In this document: positions 1 to 8,506 of the stretch, one piece after another
Layout of the letters: each line of letters starts with the position of its first letter
Position numbering within the stretch: the first letter of the stretch is position 1
Source of the DNA: Streptomyces durmitorensis
GTDB lineage: Bacteria; Actinomycetota; Actinomycetes; Streptomycetales; Streptomycetaceae
Direction: 5' to 3'
DNA: 64,000 nt
Assembly: GCF_023498005.1 (NCBI RefSeq)
Contig: NZ_CP097289.1
Location: forward strand, 2,604,001 to 2,668,000
Notes under the pieces: model-generated
Database searches by the model: none
What the model saw: the letters and a program-made list of their open reading frames with translations, nothing else
What the model was told of the DNA's origin: nothing
Translations under genes and position numbers: made by a program

Positions 1-600
1 TACGAGAAGGAGAACCCGGGGACGAAGGTCAACTTCTCCTTCGCCGGTTCCCAGGAACTGGCCGCCCAGGTCAAGCAGGGCGCCCCGGCCGACGCCCTGG
101 TCACCGCGGACACCAAGACCATGGACGGCCTGAAGGCCGACACCGGCACCCCGTCCGTCATCGCCAAGAACCGCCTGGTCATCGCGGTCGGCGAGGGCAA
201 CCCGAAGAAGGTCGCCGCCCTGAAGGACCTCTCCGACAGCAAGCTGAAGGTCGTCCTCGCCGCGTCCGAGGTGCCGGTCGGCCGCTACAGCGAGCAGATC
301 CTGGACGACCAGAAGCTCGACGTGAAGCCGGTCTCGCAGGAGCCCAACGTCCGCGCGGTCCTGAGCAAGGTCGAGCTGGGCGAGGCGGATGCCGGGCTCG
401 TCTACAAGACCGACGCCGCGACCGCCCCCAAGAAGGTCGACGCGGTCAAGATCCCCGACGGCGAGAACGCGATCGCCGAGTACCCCGCAGCCACGCTGAA
501 GACGTCGGAGCACGAGGAGGCCGCGACGGCGTTCGTGAAGTGGCTGTCCACGCCCGCCGCGCAGAAGATCCTTCAGGACGCGGGCTTCGAGAAGCCGTAG
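1..600 (+). CDS. modA: Molybdate ABC transporter substrate-binding protein (ModA), C-terminal part; 5' end outside window
   Basis: The frame is open from base 1 and ends at TAG 598-600, so the start lies left of the window; about 199 residues are visible. The protein reads as the mature part of a periplasmic-type binding protein: a 'FAGSQELAAQV' stretch near the visible N-terminus (the family's 'AASS..L' oxyanion-binding region), then 'ADALVTADTKTMDGL', and a C-terminal 'AAATAFVKWLSTPAAQKIL' helix typical of ModA/WtpA proteins. It would capture molybdate (or tungstate) outside the membrane and hand it to the permease-ATPase encoded just downstream. The ATG at 121 is internal. Signal peptide and lipobox cannot be checked because they are outside the window. 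Assignment rests on the fold signature plus the ModBC neighbour. Confidence 0.88.
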   Translation, partial: YEKENPGTKVNFSFAGSQELAAQVKQGAPADALVTADTKTMDGLKADTGTPSVIAKNRLVIAVGEGNPKKVAALKDLSDSKLKVVLAASEVPVGRYSEQILDDQKLDVKPVSQEPNVRAVLSKVELGEADAGLVYKTDAATAPKKVDAVKIPDGENAIAEYPAATLKTSEHEEAATAFVKWLSTPAAQKILQDAGFEKP

Positions 601-639
601 CCACGGTCCCTCGTCCACCGTCCGTCGCTTCACCCAAGC

Positions 640-720
640 CGAGGTGAGGGAGCCGACCGCCTCCCCGGTCGGGGTGTTCCGGGCCGTCCCCCGGAACACC
701 CCGTACGCTCCCTCACCTCG
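640..720. repeat. Compound inverted repeat between modA and modBC (possible intra-operon terminator/attenuator)
   Basis: The 153-base gap between modA and modBC holds a nested hairpin: a perfect 14-bp outer stem (640-653 with 707-720), an inner 7-bp stem (653-659 with 666-672) and a perfect 12-bp stem GGGGTGTTCCGG (671-682 with 691-702, 8-nt loop). There is no T-run. It could reduce read-through from modA into modBC or stabilise the modA end of the mRNA. This is inference from pairing only. Confidence 0.65.
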
Positions 721-753
721 CGACACCACCCCGAGCGCACCCCAGGGACCACG

Positions 754-2709
754 ATGAAACGCCTGCGCGGCCGCACCCCTGGCCCCCGCACCCCGATCGC
801 TCTGGCGATCCCCGCGCTGCTGGCCATCGCGTTCCTGATGCTGCCGCTGCTCGGGATCCTCGTCCGTACGGAGTGGGGTGAGCTGGGCGCCCACCTGACC
901 ACGGAAGGAACCACGCAGGCGCTGCGCCTTTCCCTGGTCGTCTCCTTCTGGGCGCTGGGGCTTTCGCTGCTGCTCGGGGTACCGCTCGCCTGGCTGCTCG
1001 CCCGTGTCGACTTTCCCGGCAAGGCGGTCGTACGTTCCCTCGTCCTGCTCCCGATGGTGCTTCCGCCCACCGTGGGCGGCGTCGCCCTGCTCCTCGCCTT
1101 CGGGCGGCGCGGACTGCTCGGCCCGTGGCTCGAAGGCACGTTCGGGATCACCCTGCCGTTCCACACGTCCGGCGCGGTGATCGCCGCGACCTTCGTCGCG
1201 ATGCCGTTCCTCGTCATCAGCCTCGAAGGCGCGCTCGGCGGACTCCGCCCCCGCTACGAGGAGACGGCGGCGTCCCTGGGCGCATCGCCGGTACGGGTGT
1301 TCTGCACCGTCACGCTGCCCATGGTCGCCCCCGGGCTCATCGCCGGAGCCGCCCTGACCTGGGCGCGGGCCCTCGGCGAGTTCGGCGCGACCATCACCTT
1401 CGCGGGCAACCTGCCCGGCACCACGCAGACCCTGCCCCTTCAGGTGTACCTGCTGCTCCAGGACTCCCCCGAGGCCGCGACGTCCGTGTCGCTGCTGCTG
1501 CTCGCCATCGCCATGGCGGTGCTCGTCGCGCTGCGCGGGCGGTGGATGAGCACTCCGGGCGACCGCAGGGGCGGCCGGTCCGGGCGGCTGCCGGACGACG
1601 CGCCCGCGCCCGCGCCGCCGGAGTCCGCCGCGGCCGAGTCCGCCGCGGCCGGGCCCTCGGCGGAGCCCCAGGAGCGCTGGTCCCTGCACGCCGAGGTCAG
1701 CGGCTTCAACCGCCTGACCCTGGACGCCGAGCCGGGCACCACCATCGCCGTCGTCGGGCCCAACGGCGCGGGCAAGACCACGCTGCTGCGCGCCCTGCTC
1801 GGCCTGACCCCGCGCGCCCACGCCGAGCTCCGCCTCGGGGACACCGACGTCACGGGCCTTCCGCCGCACCGCAGACACGTCGCCTGGGTCCCGCAGGACG
1901 GCGCCCTGTTCCCGCACATGAGCGCGCTGGCCAACACGGCGTACGGGCCGCGCGCCCTTGGTGTCCCGCGCGCCGAGGCCCGGCGCCGCGCGCAGGAGTG
2001 GCTCGACCGGCTCGGCGTCGGCCACCTCGCGCACCGCAAGCCGGCCCAGGTCTCCGGCGGTCAAGCCCAACGGGTGGCGCTGGCAAGGGCATTGGCGGCC
2101 CGCCCCCGGCTGCTCCTGCTCGACGAACCGCTCGCCGCGCTCGACCAGACGACCCGGGCCCACGTGCGCCACACCCTGCGTACGCACCTCGACACCTTCG
2201 GCGGTGTCTGCCTGATCGTCACGCACGACCCCGTCGAGGCGGTGTCCCTTGCCGACCGGGTTCTCGTACTCGACCAGGGGCTCGCCCTCCAGGACGAGGC
2301 GCCCGCCGAGGTGACCCGGCACCCGCGCTCCCCGTGGGTGGCCAGGATGCTGGGCCGCAACGCCTGGCCCGGCACCGCGGGCCCCGAGGGACTTGCCCTG
2401 CCCGGCGGGGGAACGCTCGTGATCGCGGATCCGCTGCCGCCGGGCACCGAGGCCCTGGCGATCATCGCCCCGGAGGCGGTCTCCGTGCACCGCGACAGGC
2501 CCAGCGGCAGCCCCCGCAACGTATGGCCCGGCACCATCCGCGAGATCACCACGAGCGGCAGCCGCCTGCGCCTCCTGATCACCTCCCCGCAGGCCCCCGA
2601 CCTCGTCGCCGAGATCACCCCGCAGGCCGCCGCCGAACTCGGCCTCGCCGACGGGACGCCGGTGTGGACCAGCGTGAAGGCGACGGAGGCGACGGTCGTG
2701 CCTACGTAG
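754..2709 (+). CDS. modBC: Fused molybdate ABC transporter permease and ATPase (ModB-ModC)
   Basis: One 651-residue polypeptide joins two normally separate subunits. Residues about 15-265 are a ModB-type permease: hydrophobic segments and the cytoplasmic coupling loop 'EETAASLGASPVRVFCTVTLP...' that contacts the ATPase. A Pro/Ala/Glu-rich linker (about 266-305) follows. Residues about 310-540 are an ABC ATPase with Walker A 'GPNGAGKTT', signature 'VSGGQAQR', Walker B 'LLLLDEPLAALD' and switch His in 'VTHDP'. The last about 70 residues look like a TOBE/Mop oxyanion-sensing domain. ATG 754 is the only good start, since the hydrophobic N-terminus begins directly after it. It lies 153 bases after modA, separated by an inverted repeat. 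It would import molybdate at the membrane. The A1/B1 motifs are intact, so it should be active. Confidence 0.93.
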   Translation: MKRLRGRTPGPRTPIALAIPALLAIAFLMLPLLGILVRTEWGELGAHLTTEGTTQALRLSLVVSFWALGLSLLLGVPLAWLLARVDFPGKAVVRSLVLLPMVLPPTVGGVALLLAFGRRGLLGPWLEGTFGITLPFHTSGAVIAATFVAMPFLVISLEGALGGLRPRYEETAASLGASPVRVFCTVTLPMVAPGLIAGAALTWARALGEFGATITFAGNLPGTTQTLPLQVYLLLQDSPEAATSVSLLLLAIAMAVLVALRGRWMSTPGDRRGGRSGRLPDDAPAPAPPESAAAESAAAGPSAEPQERWSLHAEVSGFNRLTLDAEPGTTIAVVGPNGAGKTTLLRALLGLTPRAHAELRLGDTDVTGLPPHRRHVAWVPQDGALFPHMSALANTAYGPRALGVPRAEARRRAQEWLDRLGVGHLAHRKPAQVSGGQAQRVALARALAARPRLLLLDEPLAALDQTTRAHVRHTLRTHLDTFGGVCLIVTHDPVEAVSLADRVLVLDQGLALQDEAPAEVTRHPRSPWVARMLGRNAWPGTAGPEGLALPGGGTLVIADPLPPGTEALAIIAPEAVSVHRDRPSGSPRNVWPGTIREITTSGSRLRLLITSPQAPDLVAEITPQAAAELGLADGTPVWTSVKATEATVVPT

Positions 2710-2744
2710 GACGCGGGCGTGGTGCGCGGGCCTGGTGCTCGGTG

Positions 2745-3653
2745 TCAGCTGAAGAGATCGTGGTCGGCCAGGACCTCGGCGATCAGGCGCCGGTCGACGG
2801 CCGCACGCTCCGGATCGGTGTCGATGTACCCGCTCAGGGTCAGCAGGCACTTCCACAGGAGCCAGCCGCGGGCGCGCGCCCAGGTGCCCTCGTCCTGGCC
2901 CACCGCACGCCGGAACACCTCCCGGCTCTCACCCGAGAACATCCCCCACGCGGCCACCAGGTCGCACGCCGGGTCGCCGACGCCCGACGTGCCGAAGTCG
3001 ATGACGGCGGTCAGCTTGCCGTCATCGACCAGGAGGTTGCCGGGGGCGATGTCGCCGTGGAACCACACCGGCGTCCCGCGCCACTCGGCGGCGAGCGCGG
3101 CGTCCCACACGACCGCCGCCCTGTCCGTGTCGACGCGGCCATCGAGGGCGGCGAGGCACCGCCGGGTCTCCTCGTCGTAGTACGCCGGGGACGCGCCGCG
3201 GTACCAGCTGTGCTCGCCGGCGAGCGGGCCCCCGGTGGTGTCGCAGCGCTGGAGGGCGAGGATGAACCCGGCCACGGAGTCCGCGAACTGCGCCATGTCG
3301 CCGATGCGTTCAGGAGCCGCCGTCTCGCCGTCGAGCCAGCCGCGGACGGACCACGGGTGGGGATACCCCTCGCCCGGAACGCCCTCGCCCAGGATCGGCG
3401 GGACGGCGTACGGCAGGGACGGCGCGAGCCGGGGCAGCCATTCGTTCTCCTTGGCGACCGCGGGGACATAGCCGGCGGCGGTGGGCAGCCGGGCCGTCAG
3501 GGTGTCGCCGATTCGATACGTCCGGTTGTCCCAGCCGTCGACCTCCACCGGTCTGACGGGCAGGTCGCTCCACTGCGGGAACTGCGCGGCGACCAGACAT
3601 TTCACCAGGGCGGCGTCGATACCGGCGCGCCCGTCGGGAGGTGTCGGAACCAT
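2745..3653 (-). CDS. Aminoglycoside phosphotransferase (APH) family kinase
   Basis: A 302-residue protein of the APH/choline-kinase fold. The Brenner motif 'WFHGDIAPGNLLV' (catalytic Asp, Mg-binding Asn) lies near residue 200, followed by 'VIDFGTSGVGDPACDL', the Mg-binding Asp equivalent of DFG. The N-terminal lobe has 'GWDNRTYRIGDTLTARLP', typical of the macrolide/aminoglycoside kinase subgroup. I place the start at ATG 3653-3651, preceded by GGAGG; 26 further residues upstream are in frame but look non-coding. The gene is convergent with modBC and divergent from the MEDS-STAS gene. Substrate cannot be told from sequence: antibiotic kinase and small-metabolite kinase are both possible, and nothing in the neighbours decides it. 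Confidence 0.85.
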   Translation of the reverse strand: MVPTPPDGRAGIDAALVKCLVAAQFPQWSDLPVRPVEVDGWDNRTYRIGDTLTARLPTAAGYVPAVAKENEWLPRLAPSLPYAVPPILGEGVPGEGYPHPWSVRGWLDGETAAPERIGDMAQFADSVAGFILALQRCDTTGGPLAGEHSWYRGASPAYYDEETRRCLAALDGRVDTDRAAVVWDAALAAEWRGTPVWFHGDIAPGNLLVDDGKLTAVIDFGTSGVGDPACDLVAAWGMFSGESREVFRRAVGQDEGTWARARGWLLWKCLLTLSGYIDTDPERAAVDRRLIAEVLADHDLFS

Positions 3654-3781
3654 GCGGGGATCATCGCCTCCGACGATCGCGCCGCGCAACGAATTATCGA
3701 GTTGTCGAGCGATTGGAACGACTTCAGTCAACAGTGATCACCGCCGCCGTGGCGCCTCGCGCGGACCCTAAGGTCTGCCCC

Positions 3782-4645
3782 ATGGATTCCAGTTCTGTGA
3801 CCAGGACGGTCTCCGTCACCCGTATGAACTCCGGGGACCACGCCTGCCTCGGATTCGACGACGACGAAACCCGCTGGGAACTCCGCGCCGCGTACGCCGA
3901 CATCGGCCTCTCGCGCGGCGAGCAGGTGATCTTCTTCACCGATCGGGCGACCACTCCCGCCCTCGCGGCGGAGCAGCTGAGTTCCAGCGGCTTCCCGCTG
4001 GGCCCCGCACTCATGGACGGACGTCTCGCCGTGGTCAACGAAGTCCCCGGCTACGACCCGGCCAACGGTTTCGACCCGGCCGAACGGGCCCAGACCTGGG
4101 TGGAGCTGACCGACAAGGCCCGCCACGACGGTTTCTCCGGGATCCGCGTGGTCGGCGACATGGGCTGGGCCGCCGAACCGGGCGTCGACCAGGACCTCCT
4201 GGTCGACTACGAAGCCGGGCTCTCGCCGCTCTTCGCGGAGATCGGGTTCACGGCCATCTGCGAGTACGACCGGCGCAGGTTCGGCAAGAGCCTCCTGGGC
4301 CGGATCCGCGACGCGCACCCCAAGCGGGTCCTGCGGCGCCTCGGCGCCCTGGACGTCGCACGGACCGGCACCGAGCTGCGGGTCGCCGGTGACGTCGACC
4401 TCGCCACGCGCGAGGACTTCGACACGGCGCTCGCACACGCCTTGGCGGGCCCCGACCGCCCCGGCGTGCTCGACCTGACGGAGCTGTGCTTCATGGACGT
4501 ACACGGCGCGTCGACGCTGGTGCGGCTCGCGGGCAGGCTCCCCCTCGGCCACCTCCTCGCGGTGCGCTGCCGACCCGAGCAGGACAAATTGATACGGCTC
4601 TGCGGAGCCGCCGTAGTGCCACAACTCGTCCTGGGCGAAGGGTGA
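3782..4645 (+). CDS. MEDS-domain sensor fused to a STAS (anti-anti-sigma-like) domain
   Basis: The 287-residue protein has two parts. Residues about 10-190 match the MEDS (DcmR-like) sensory domain: 'SGDHACLGFDDDETR', 'GLSRGEQVIFFTD', 'IRVVGDMGWA', 'EAGLSPLF', 'ICEYDRRRF'. Residues about 200-287 are a STAS domain: 'ELRVAGDVDLATREDFDTAL', then 'VLDLTELCFMDVHGASTLVRLA'. The residue after Asp in 'FMDVHG' sits where SpoIIAA-type proteins carry the phosphorylated Ser; here it is Val, so classical phospho-switching looks lost or altered. The TGA stop overlaps the GTG start of the next gene (4642), so the two are translationally coupled. Expected role: cytoplasmic input to a sigma-factor partner-switching circuit. 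The ligand is unknown. Confidence 0.87.
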   Translation: MDSSSVTRTVSVTRMNSGDHACLGFDDDETRWELRAAYADIGLSRGEQVIFFTDRATTPALAAEQLSSSGFPLGPALMDGRLAVVNEVPGYDPANGFDPAERAQTWVELTDKARHDGFSGIRVVGDMGWAAEPGVDQDLLVDYEAGLSPLFAEIGFTAICEYDRRRFGKSLLGRIRDAHPKRVLRRLGALDVARTGTELRVAGDVDLATREDFDTALAHALAGPDRPGVLDLTELCFMDVHGASTLVRLAGRLPLGHLLAVRCRPEQDKLIRLCGAAVVPQLVLGEG

Positions 4646-5142
4646 TCCGCGCAGTGATCCTCAACCGCGGCATCGGCAACGACGACAACGGCGGTGACCC
4701 GGCCCCACACCGGGAACACCTCCACAGCACCCTCGCCCCCGCACCGGGCAGGAACACACTCCTCGAACTCCCCTTCACCATGGCTGACTTGGCACGCCTG
4801 CGGCTCCAGGTCACCCGGCGCGCGGAGGACGCGGGCCTCTGCGAACCCCGGCTCAGCGATTTCGTGCTCGCCGTGCACGAGGTCGCGAGCAACGCCGTCG
4901 TGCACGGCGGCGGCAAGGGCCGCATCCATCTCGCGCACACGGACGAGGGGTTGCGGTGCGTCATCACGGACAGCGGCCTCGGACCGACCCGACCCAAGCC
5001 GTGCGAGTCCGCCACGCTGCCCGAGGCGGACGAGGCCGAGAACGGCCGGGGCCTGTGGCTGGCCCAGGCCCTCACGGACCACTTCGACGTCACGGCCTGC
5101 GCGGCCGGGACCAGGGTCACCCTGGTGGCGCTGCTCTCCTGA
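4642..5142 (+). CDS. Anti-sigma factor-type histidine-kinase-like ATPase (HATPase_c, RsbW-like)
   Basis: A 166-residue protein starting at GTG 4642, whose last two bases belong to the TGA of the upstream STAS gene. An ATP-binding core is visible: N-box 'VLAVHEVASNAVVHG' (N of EVASNA), G1 'ITDSGLG' and G2 'NGRGLWLAQALTD'. It lacks a dimerisation/phosphoacceptor domain, as in RsbW/SpoIIAB-type anti-sigma factors and many stand-alone Streptomyces ATPases. The coupled STAS neighbour suggests the two proteins interact. About 45 extra N-terminal residues precede the core; an internal ATG (4781, 'MADLARL') is an alternative start. Its target sigma factor is not encoded next door. Confidence 0.88.
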   Translation: MIRAVILNRGIGNDDNGGDPAPHREHLHSTLAPAPGRNTLLELPFTMADLARLRLQVTRRAEDAGLCEPRLSDFVLAVHEVASNAVVHGGGKGRIHLAHTDEGLRCVITDSGLGPTRPKPCESATLPEADEAENGRGLWLAQALTDHFDVTACAAGTRVTLVALLS

Positions 5143-5184
5143 GCGGCAGGGCCCGAAGGCCACCGCGACCGCCACCGCCACGGC

Positions 5185-6237
5185 TCACGCCGAAGCCCGC
5201 TCGACCAGCGTCGGGCGGAACACCGTCGAGAGCGGCGAGTCCCCCGGCTGCTTGATCCTGCCCAGCAGCAGCCGGGCCATCTCGGCGGCCATCTCCTCCA
5301 CCGGCTGCCGGACCGTGGTGAGCGCGGGCTCGCAGGCGCGGGCGGCCTCGCTGTCGTCGAAGCCGACCACCGCCACGTCCTGCGGCAGCCGTCGGCCCGC
5401 CCGCAGGAGGGTCTGCAGCGCGCCCTGCGCCATCAGGTCCGACGCGACGAACACGCCGTCCAGGTCCGGGTGTTGGGACAGGAGCCGCCGGGTCGCTTCG
5501 GCGCCGCCCACCCGCGTGAAGTCCGCCTCCGCCCAGGGCGCGCCGGTGATGCCGTGCGCGGCCAGCGCGTCGCGGAAGCCCTCCAGGCGCTCCTGGGCGG
5601 CCGGCATGTCCTGCGGTCCCGCGATGGTGCCGATCCTGCGGCGCCCCTCGGAGACCAGCCGGTCGACGGCCATGCGCGCCCCGGCCCGCTGGTCCACCTC
5701 CACGTACGGCAGCGGGACCGTCCCGGCCGGACGCCCGGCAAGCACGGCGGGCAGACCGGTCTCCGCGAGCAGCCGGGGCAGCGGATCGGAGGCGTGCGAG
5801 GAGACGAGCACCGTGCCGTCCACGTGCCCCTGCCGCAGATACGACAGGAACTGCCGGCGCGAGGTGTCGTCGTCCACCAGCATCAGGACCATCTGGACCC
5901 CGGCCGGGCGCAGCACGTCCAGGAGCCCGCCGACGACCCGCCCGAAGTGGGGGTCGGTGAACATCCGGCCGACGAAGGGGGCCTCGACCGGCCGCCGCTC
6001 GCGCTCGGACACCACCAGGGCGATGGAGTCGGTCCGCTGGGTCACCAGGGAGCGGGCGGCCTGGTTGGGGACGTAGCCGGTGGCCTCGACGGCCTCCTGC
6101 ACCTTGCGGCGCAGCACCGGGTCGACGGTGGGCGCGCTGTTCACGACCCGGGAGACGGTGGCGCGCGACACCCCCGCGGTGCGGGCCACGTCCTCCAGGG
6201 TCACCGGGCGGGCGGGGCGCAGGGCGTCGGCAGTCAC
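5185..6237 (-). CDS. LacI-family transcriptional repressor, probable regulator of the beta-1,3-glucanase genes
   Basis: A 350-residue protein with a textbook LacI helix-turn-helix near the N-terminus ('VTLEDVARTAGVSRATVSRVVN'), the hinge helix region 'YVPNQAARSLVTQRT', and a periplasmic-binding-protein-like effector domain ('GVFVASDLMAQGALQTLLRAGRRLPQDVAVVGFDD'). Start chosen at GTG 6237-6235, just ahead of the HTH; the frame is open further upstream but that part is non-coding in character. A TATAAA lies 6 bases before the GTG, suggesting a leaderless mRNA. It is divergent from the GH55 gene, which has a perfect 16-bp palindrome of the LacI-operator type upstream. By analogy with CebR-type regulators the inducer would be a glucan oligosaccharide; that is inferred from the neighbours. 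Confidence 0.93.
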   Translation of the reverse strand: MTADALRPARPVTLEDVARTAGVSRATVSRVVNSAPTVDPVLRRKVQEAVEATGYVPNQAARSLVTQRTDSIALVVSERERRPVEAPFVGRMFTDPHFGRVVGGLLDVLRPAGVQMVLMLVDDDTSRRQFLSYLRQGHVDGTVLVSSHASDPLPRLLAETGLPAVLAGRPAGTVPLPYVEVDQRAGARMAVDRLVSEGRRRIGTIAGPQDMPAAQERLEGFRDALAAHGITGAPWAEADFTRVGGAEATRRLLSQHPDLDGVFVASDLMAQGALQTLLRAGRRLPQDVAVVGFDDSEAARACEPALTTVRQPVEEMAAEMARLLLGRIKQPGDSPLSTVFRPTLVERASA

Positions 6238-6243
6238 CGGGTC

Positions 6244-6249
6244 TTTATA
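6244..6249 (-). promoter_or_regulatory. Probable -10 element of leaderless LacI-family gene
   Basis: TATAAA reading on the minus strand ends 6 bases before the GTG start codon at 6237, the geometry of a leaderless transcript. No clear -35 is visible at 17-18 bases upstream. Confidence 0.45.
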
Positions 6250-6455
6250 GCAACCGCGTGGCCCGGGCGTTCGGGCCTCCGTCCCTGATGGCGCGTCAAC
6301 TGTCTTCGCAGACCAGGCCGTTGTCACCCTGGACACACCCCCGCACGCACCCTGGGGACATATCGCCCACGTACGAGCGATTGTCGCCAACTCTCCCACA
6401 GAGTCACCTAGTTGACTTCTCTCCACCGAGTCAGCGCGACATCGTGCGCACCCCC

Positions 6456-6484
6456 TTGACGCGCCTTGCCGCAGACACAACTAT
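6456..6484 (+). promoter_or_regulatory. Probable promoter of the GH55-GH16 operon
   Basis: TTGACG at 6456-6461, a 17-base spacer, then AACTAT at 6479-6484. The predicted start point falls inside or just ahead of the LacI-type palindrome at 6492-6507, so a bound repressor would block initiation. Confidence 0.5.
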
Positions 6485-6491
6485 CCAACGC

Positions 6492-6507
6492 GAGAGAGCG
6501 CTCTCTC
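6492..6507. promoter_or_regulatory. Perfect palindromic operator of the LacI-family type
   Basis: GAGAGAGCGCTCTCTC is a perfect 16-bp palindrome with the central CG typical of LacI/GalR operators, and resembles the GAGCGCTC core of streptomycete CebR sites. It lies about 135 bases before the GH55 start and within the region shared with the divergent LacI gene. Confidence 0.75.
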
Positions 6508-6642
6508 AGCGATCACCGTTCATGTTCTGAACTCAGACCGAACGCCAGCGGCACCGCTCTGCCCCAACTCACTCCGGAGCGGTCCCGCCCCCACCACCAG
6601 CACCTCGGCGAACCAACCTCCCTGCTACCAGAGAGACTTGCC

Positions 6643-8457
6643 ATGTCTGAGCACCTGCCTACGCCCGCCGCGAGATCCACCCTCTCCCGCCGCACCGCCC
6701 TGGCCGCCGCCCTGGCGGTCCCGGCCACCGGTCTGCTCGCGTCCCAGGCGGTCGCCGCCCCCGACGCGCCCTCGTCGCAGGCGCCCGCAGCCCGCCGCCC
6801 GCAGCCCGCGAACGCCGCCGCTCCCGACTTCGGCCCGAACGTCATCGTCTTCGACCCGTCCACCGGGGGCATCCAGGCGAAACTGGACGAGATCTTCAAG
6901 AAGCAGGAGTCGGCGCAGTTCGGCTCGGCCCGCTACGCCCTGCTGTTCAAGCCCGGCACGTACAGCGGCCTCAACGCCCAGATCGGCTTCTACACCTCGA
7001 TCATGGGCCTGGGTCTGACCCCCGACAACACGCACATCAACGGCGACGTCACCGTCGACGCGGGCTGGTTCAACGGCAACGCCACGCAGAACTTCTGGCG
7101 TTCGGCGGAGAACCTCTCCCTCTCACCCGTCAGCGGCGCCAACCGCTGGGCGGTCTCCCAGGCCGCCCCGTTCCGCCGCATGCACGTGCGCGGCGACCTG
7201 AACCTCGCGCCCAACGGCTACGGCTGGGCCAGCGGCGGCTACATCGCCGACAGCCGGATCGACGGCACCGTCCAGCCGTACTCCCAGCAGCAGTGGTACA
7301 CCCGTGACAGCTCGATCGGCGGCTGGCTCAACGCGGTGTGGAACATGGTCTTCTCCGGCGTGGAGGGCGCCCCCGGCGACTCGTTCCCGAACCCGCCCTA
7401 CACCACCCTGAACAACACCCCGTACTCCCGCGAGAAGCCCTTCCTCTACCTCGACGGCGGGGAGTACAAGGTCTTCCTGCCCGCCCTGCGCACCAACGCC
7501 CGCGGCACCAGCTGGGGCAGCGGAACCCCGCAGGGGCAGTCCCTCTCCCTCTCCGCCTTCTACGTCGCCAAGGCGGGGGACAGCGCGGCCACCCTCAACG
7601 CCGCCCTCGACCAGGGGCTCCACCTCCTGCTCACGCCCGGCATCTACCACCTCGACCGGCCGATCGAGGTCAAGAAGGCCAACACCGTGGTCCTCGGCAT
7701 CGGTTACGCCACCCTCATCCCGGACGGCGGGGTCACTGCCGTGAAGACCGCCGACGTGGACGGGGTGCGCCTGGCGGGCTTCCTGGTCGACGCCGGACCG
7801 CAGAACTCCGCGACGCTCGTCGAGGTTGGCCCGAAGGGCGCGAGCGCCTCGCACGTCGGCAACCCGACCACCGTCCAGGACGTGTTCGTCCGCATCGGCG
7901 GGGCGGGCGCGGGCAAGGCCACCACCAGCCTGGTGGTCAACAGCCGCCACACCATCGTCGACCACACCTGGGTCTGGCGCGCCGACCACGGCGAGGGCGT
8001 CGGCTGGGAGACCAACCGGGCCGACTACGGAGTGGTCGTCAACGGCGCCGACGTGCTGGCCACCGGTCTGTTCGTGGAGCACTTCAACAAGTACGACGTG
8101 CAGTGGAACGGCGAGCGCGGGCGCACGATCTTCTACCAGAACGAGAAGGCGTACGACGCCCCCAACCAGGCCGCGATCCAGAACGGCAGCATCAAGGGCT
8201 TCGCCGCGTACAAGGTCGCCGACTCCGTCACCACCCACGAGGGCTGGGGCCTCGGCAGCTACTGCTACTACAACGTCGACCCGAGCATCGTGCAGGAGCA
8301 CGGCTTTGCCGCCCCGAACAAGCCGGGCGTGAAGTTCCACCACCTGCTCGTCGTCTCGCTCGGCGGCAAGGGCCAGTACGCGCACGTCATCAACGGGATC
8401 GGCGCTCCCACTTCGGGCTCCGGCACGGTGCCGTCCACGGTGGTCTCCTTCCCCTGA
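6643..8457 (+). CDS. Secreted exo-beta-1,3-glucanase of the GH55 type (parallel beta-helix)
   Basis: 604 residues from ATG 6643. The N-terminus has a twin-arginine signal ('LSRRTALAAALAVPATGLLASQAVAA'), so folded export by Tat is likely. The mature protein closely follows the streptomycete GH55 laminarinase pattern as I recall it: 'VIVFDPSTGGIQAKLDEIF', 'ALLFKPGTYSGLNAQIGFYTS', 'GDVTVDAGWFNGNATQNFWRSAEN', 'HTWVWRADHGEGVGW' and 'TIFYQNEKAYDAPNQAA'. The two tandem beta-helix units and the length of about 600 residues fit the family. The Glu in 'YQNEKAY' is my candidate catalytic acid. Such proteins are often mislabelled 'adenylyl cyclase' or 'coagulation factor 5/8'. It sits 49 bases upstream of a GH16 gene and under a LacI-type operator, so a beta-1,3-glucan utilisation operon is the natural reading. 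Confidence 0.85.
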   Translation: MSEHLPTPAARSTLSRRTALAAALAVPATGLLASQAVAAPDAPSSQAPAARRPQPANAAAPDFGPNVIVFDPSTGGIQAKLDEIFKKQESAQFGSARYALLFKPGTYSGLNAQIGFYTSIMGLGLTPDNTHINGDVTVDAGWFNGNATQNFWRSAENLSLSPVSGANRWAVSQAAPFRRMHVRGDLNLAPNGYGWASGGYIADSRIDGTVQPYSQQQWYTRDSSIGGWLNAVWNMVFSGVEGAPGDSFPNPPYTTLNNTPYSREKPFLYLDGGEYKVFLPALRTNARGTSWGSGTPQGQSLSLSAFYVAKAGDSAATLNAALDQGLHLLLTPGIYHLDRPIEVKKANTVVLGIGYATLIPDGGVTAVKTADVDGVRLAGFLVDAGPQNSATLVEVGPKGASASHVGNPTTVQDVFVRIGGAGAGKATTSLVVNSRHTIVDHTWVWRADHGEGVGWETNRADYGVVVNGADVLATGLFVEHFNKYDVQWNGERGRTIFYQNEKAYDAPNQAAIQNGSIKGFAAYKVADSVTTHEGWGLGSYCYYNVDPSIVQEHGFAAPNKPGVKFHHLLVVSLGGKGQYAHVINGIGAPTSGSGTVPSTVVSFP

Positions 8458-8506
8458 ACCACCGGACGCCCCCCACCAGTTCCCCGCCACCCGCAAGGAG
8501 AGCACC

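Noticed and set aside
120..600. ATG 121 as the true start of modA
   Set aside because: The frame is open and ModA-like from base 1, so 121 is an internal Met.
3641..3781. Upstream extension of the MEDS-STAS protein from ATG 3641
   Set aside because: The extra 47 residues are Arg-rich, lack homology features and overlap the divergent kinase start; ATG 3782 begins the conserved domain.
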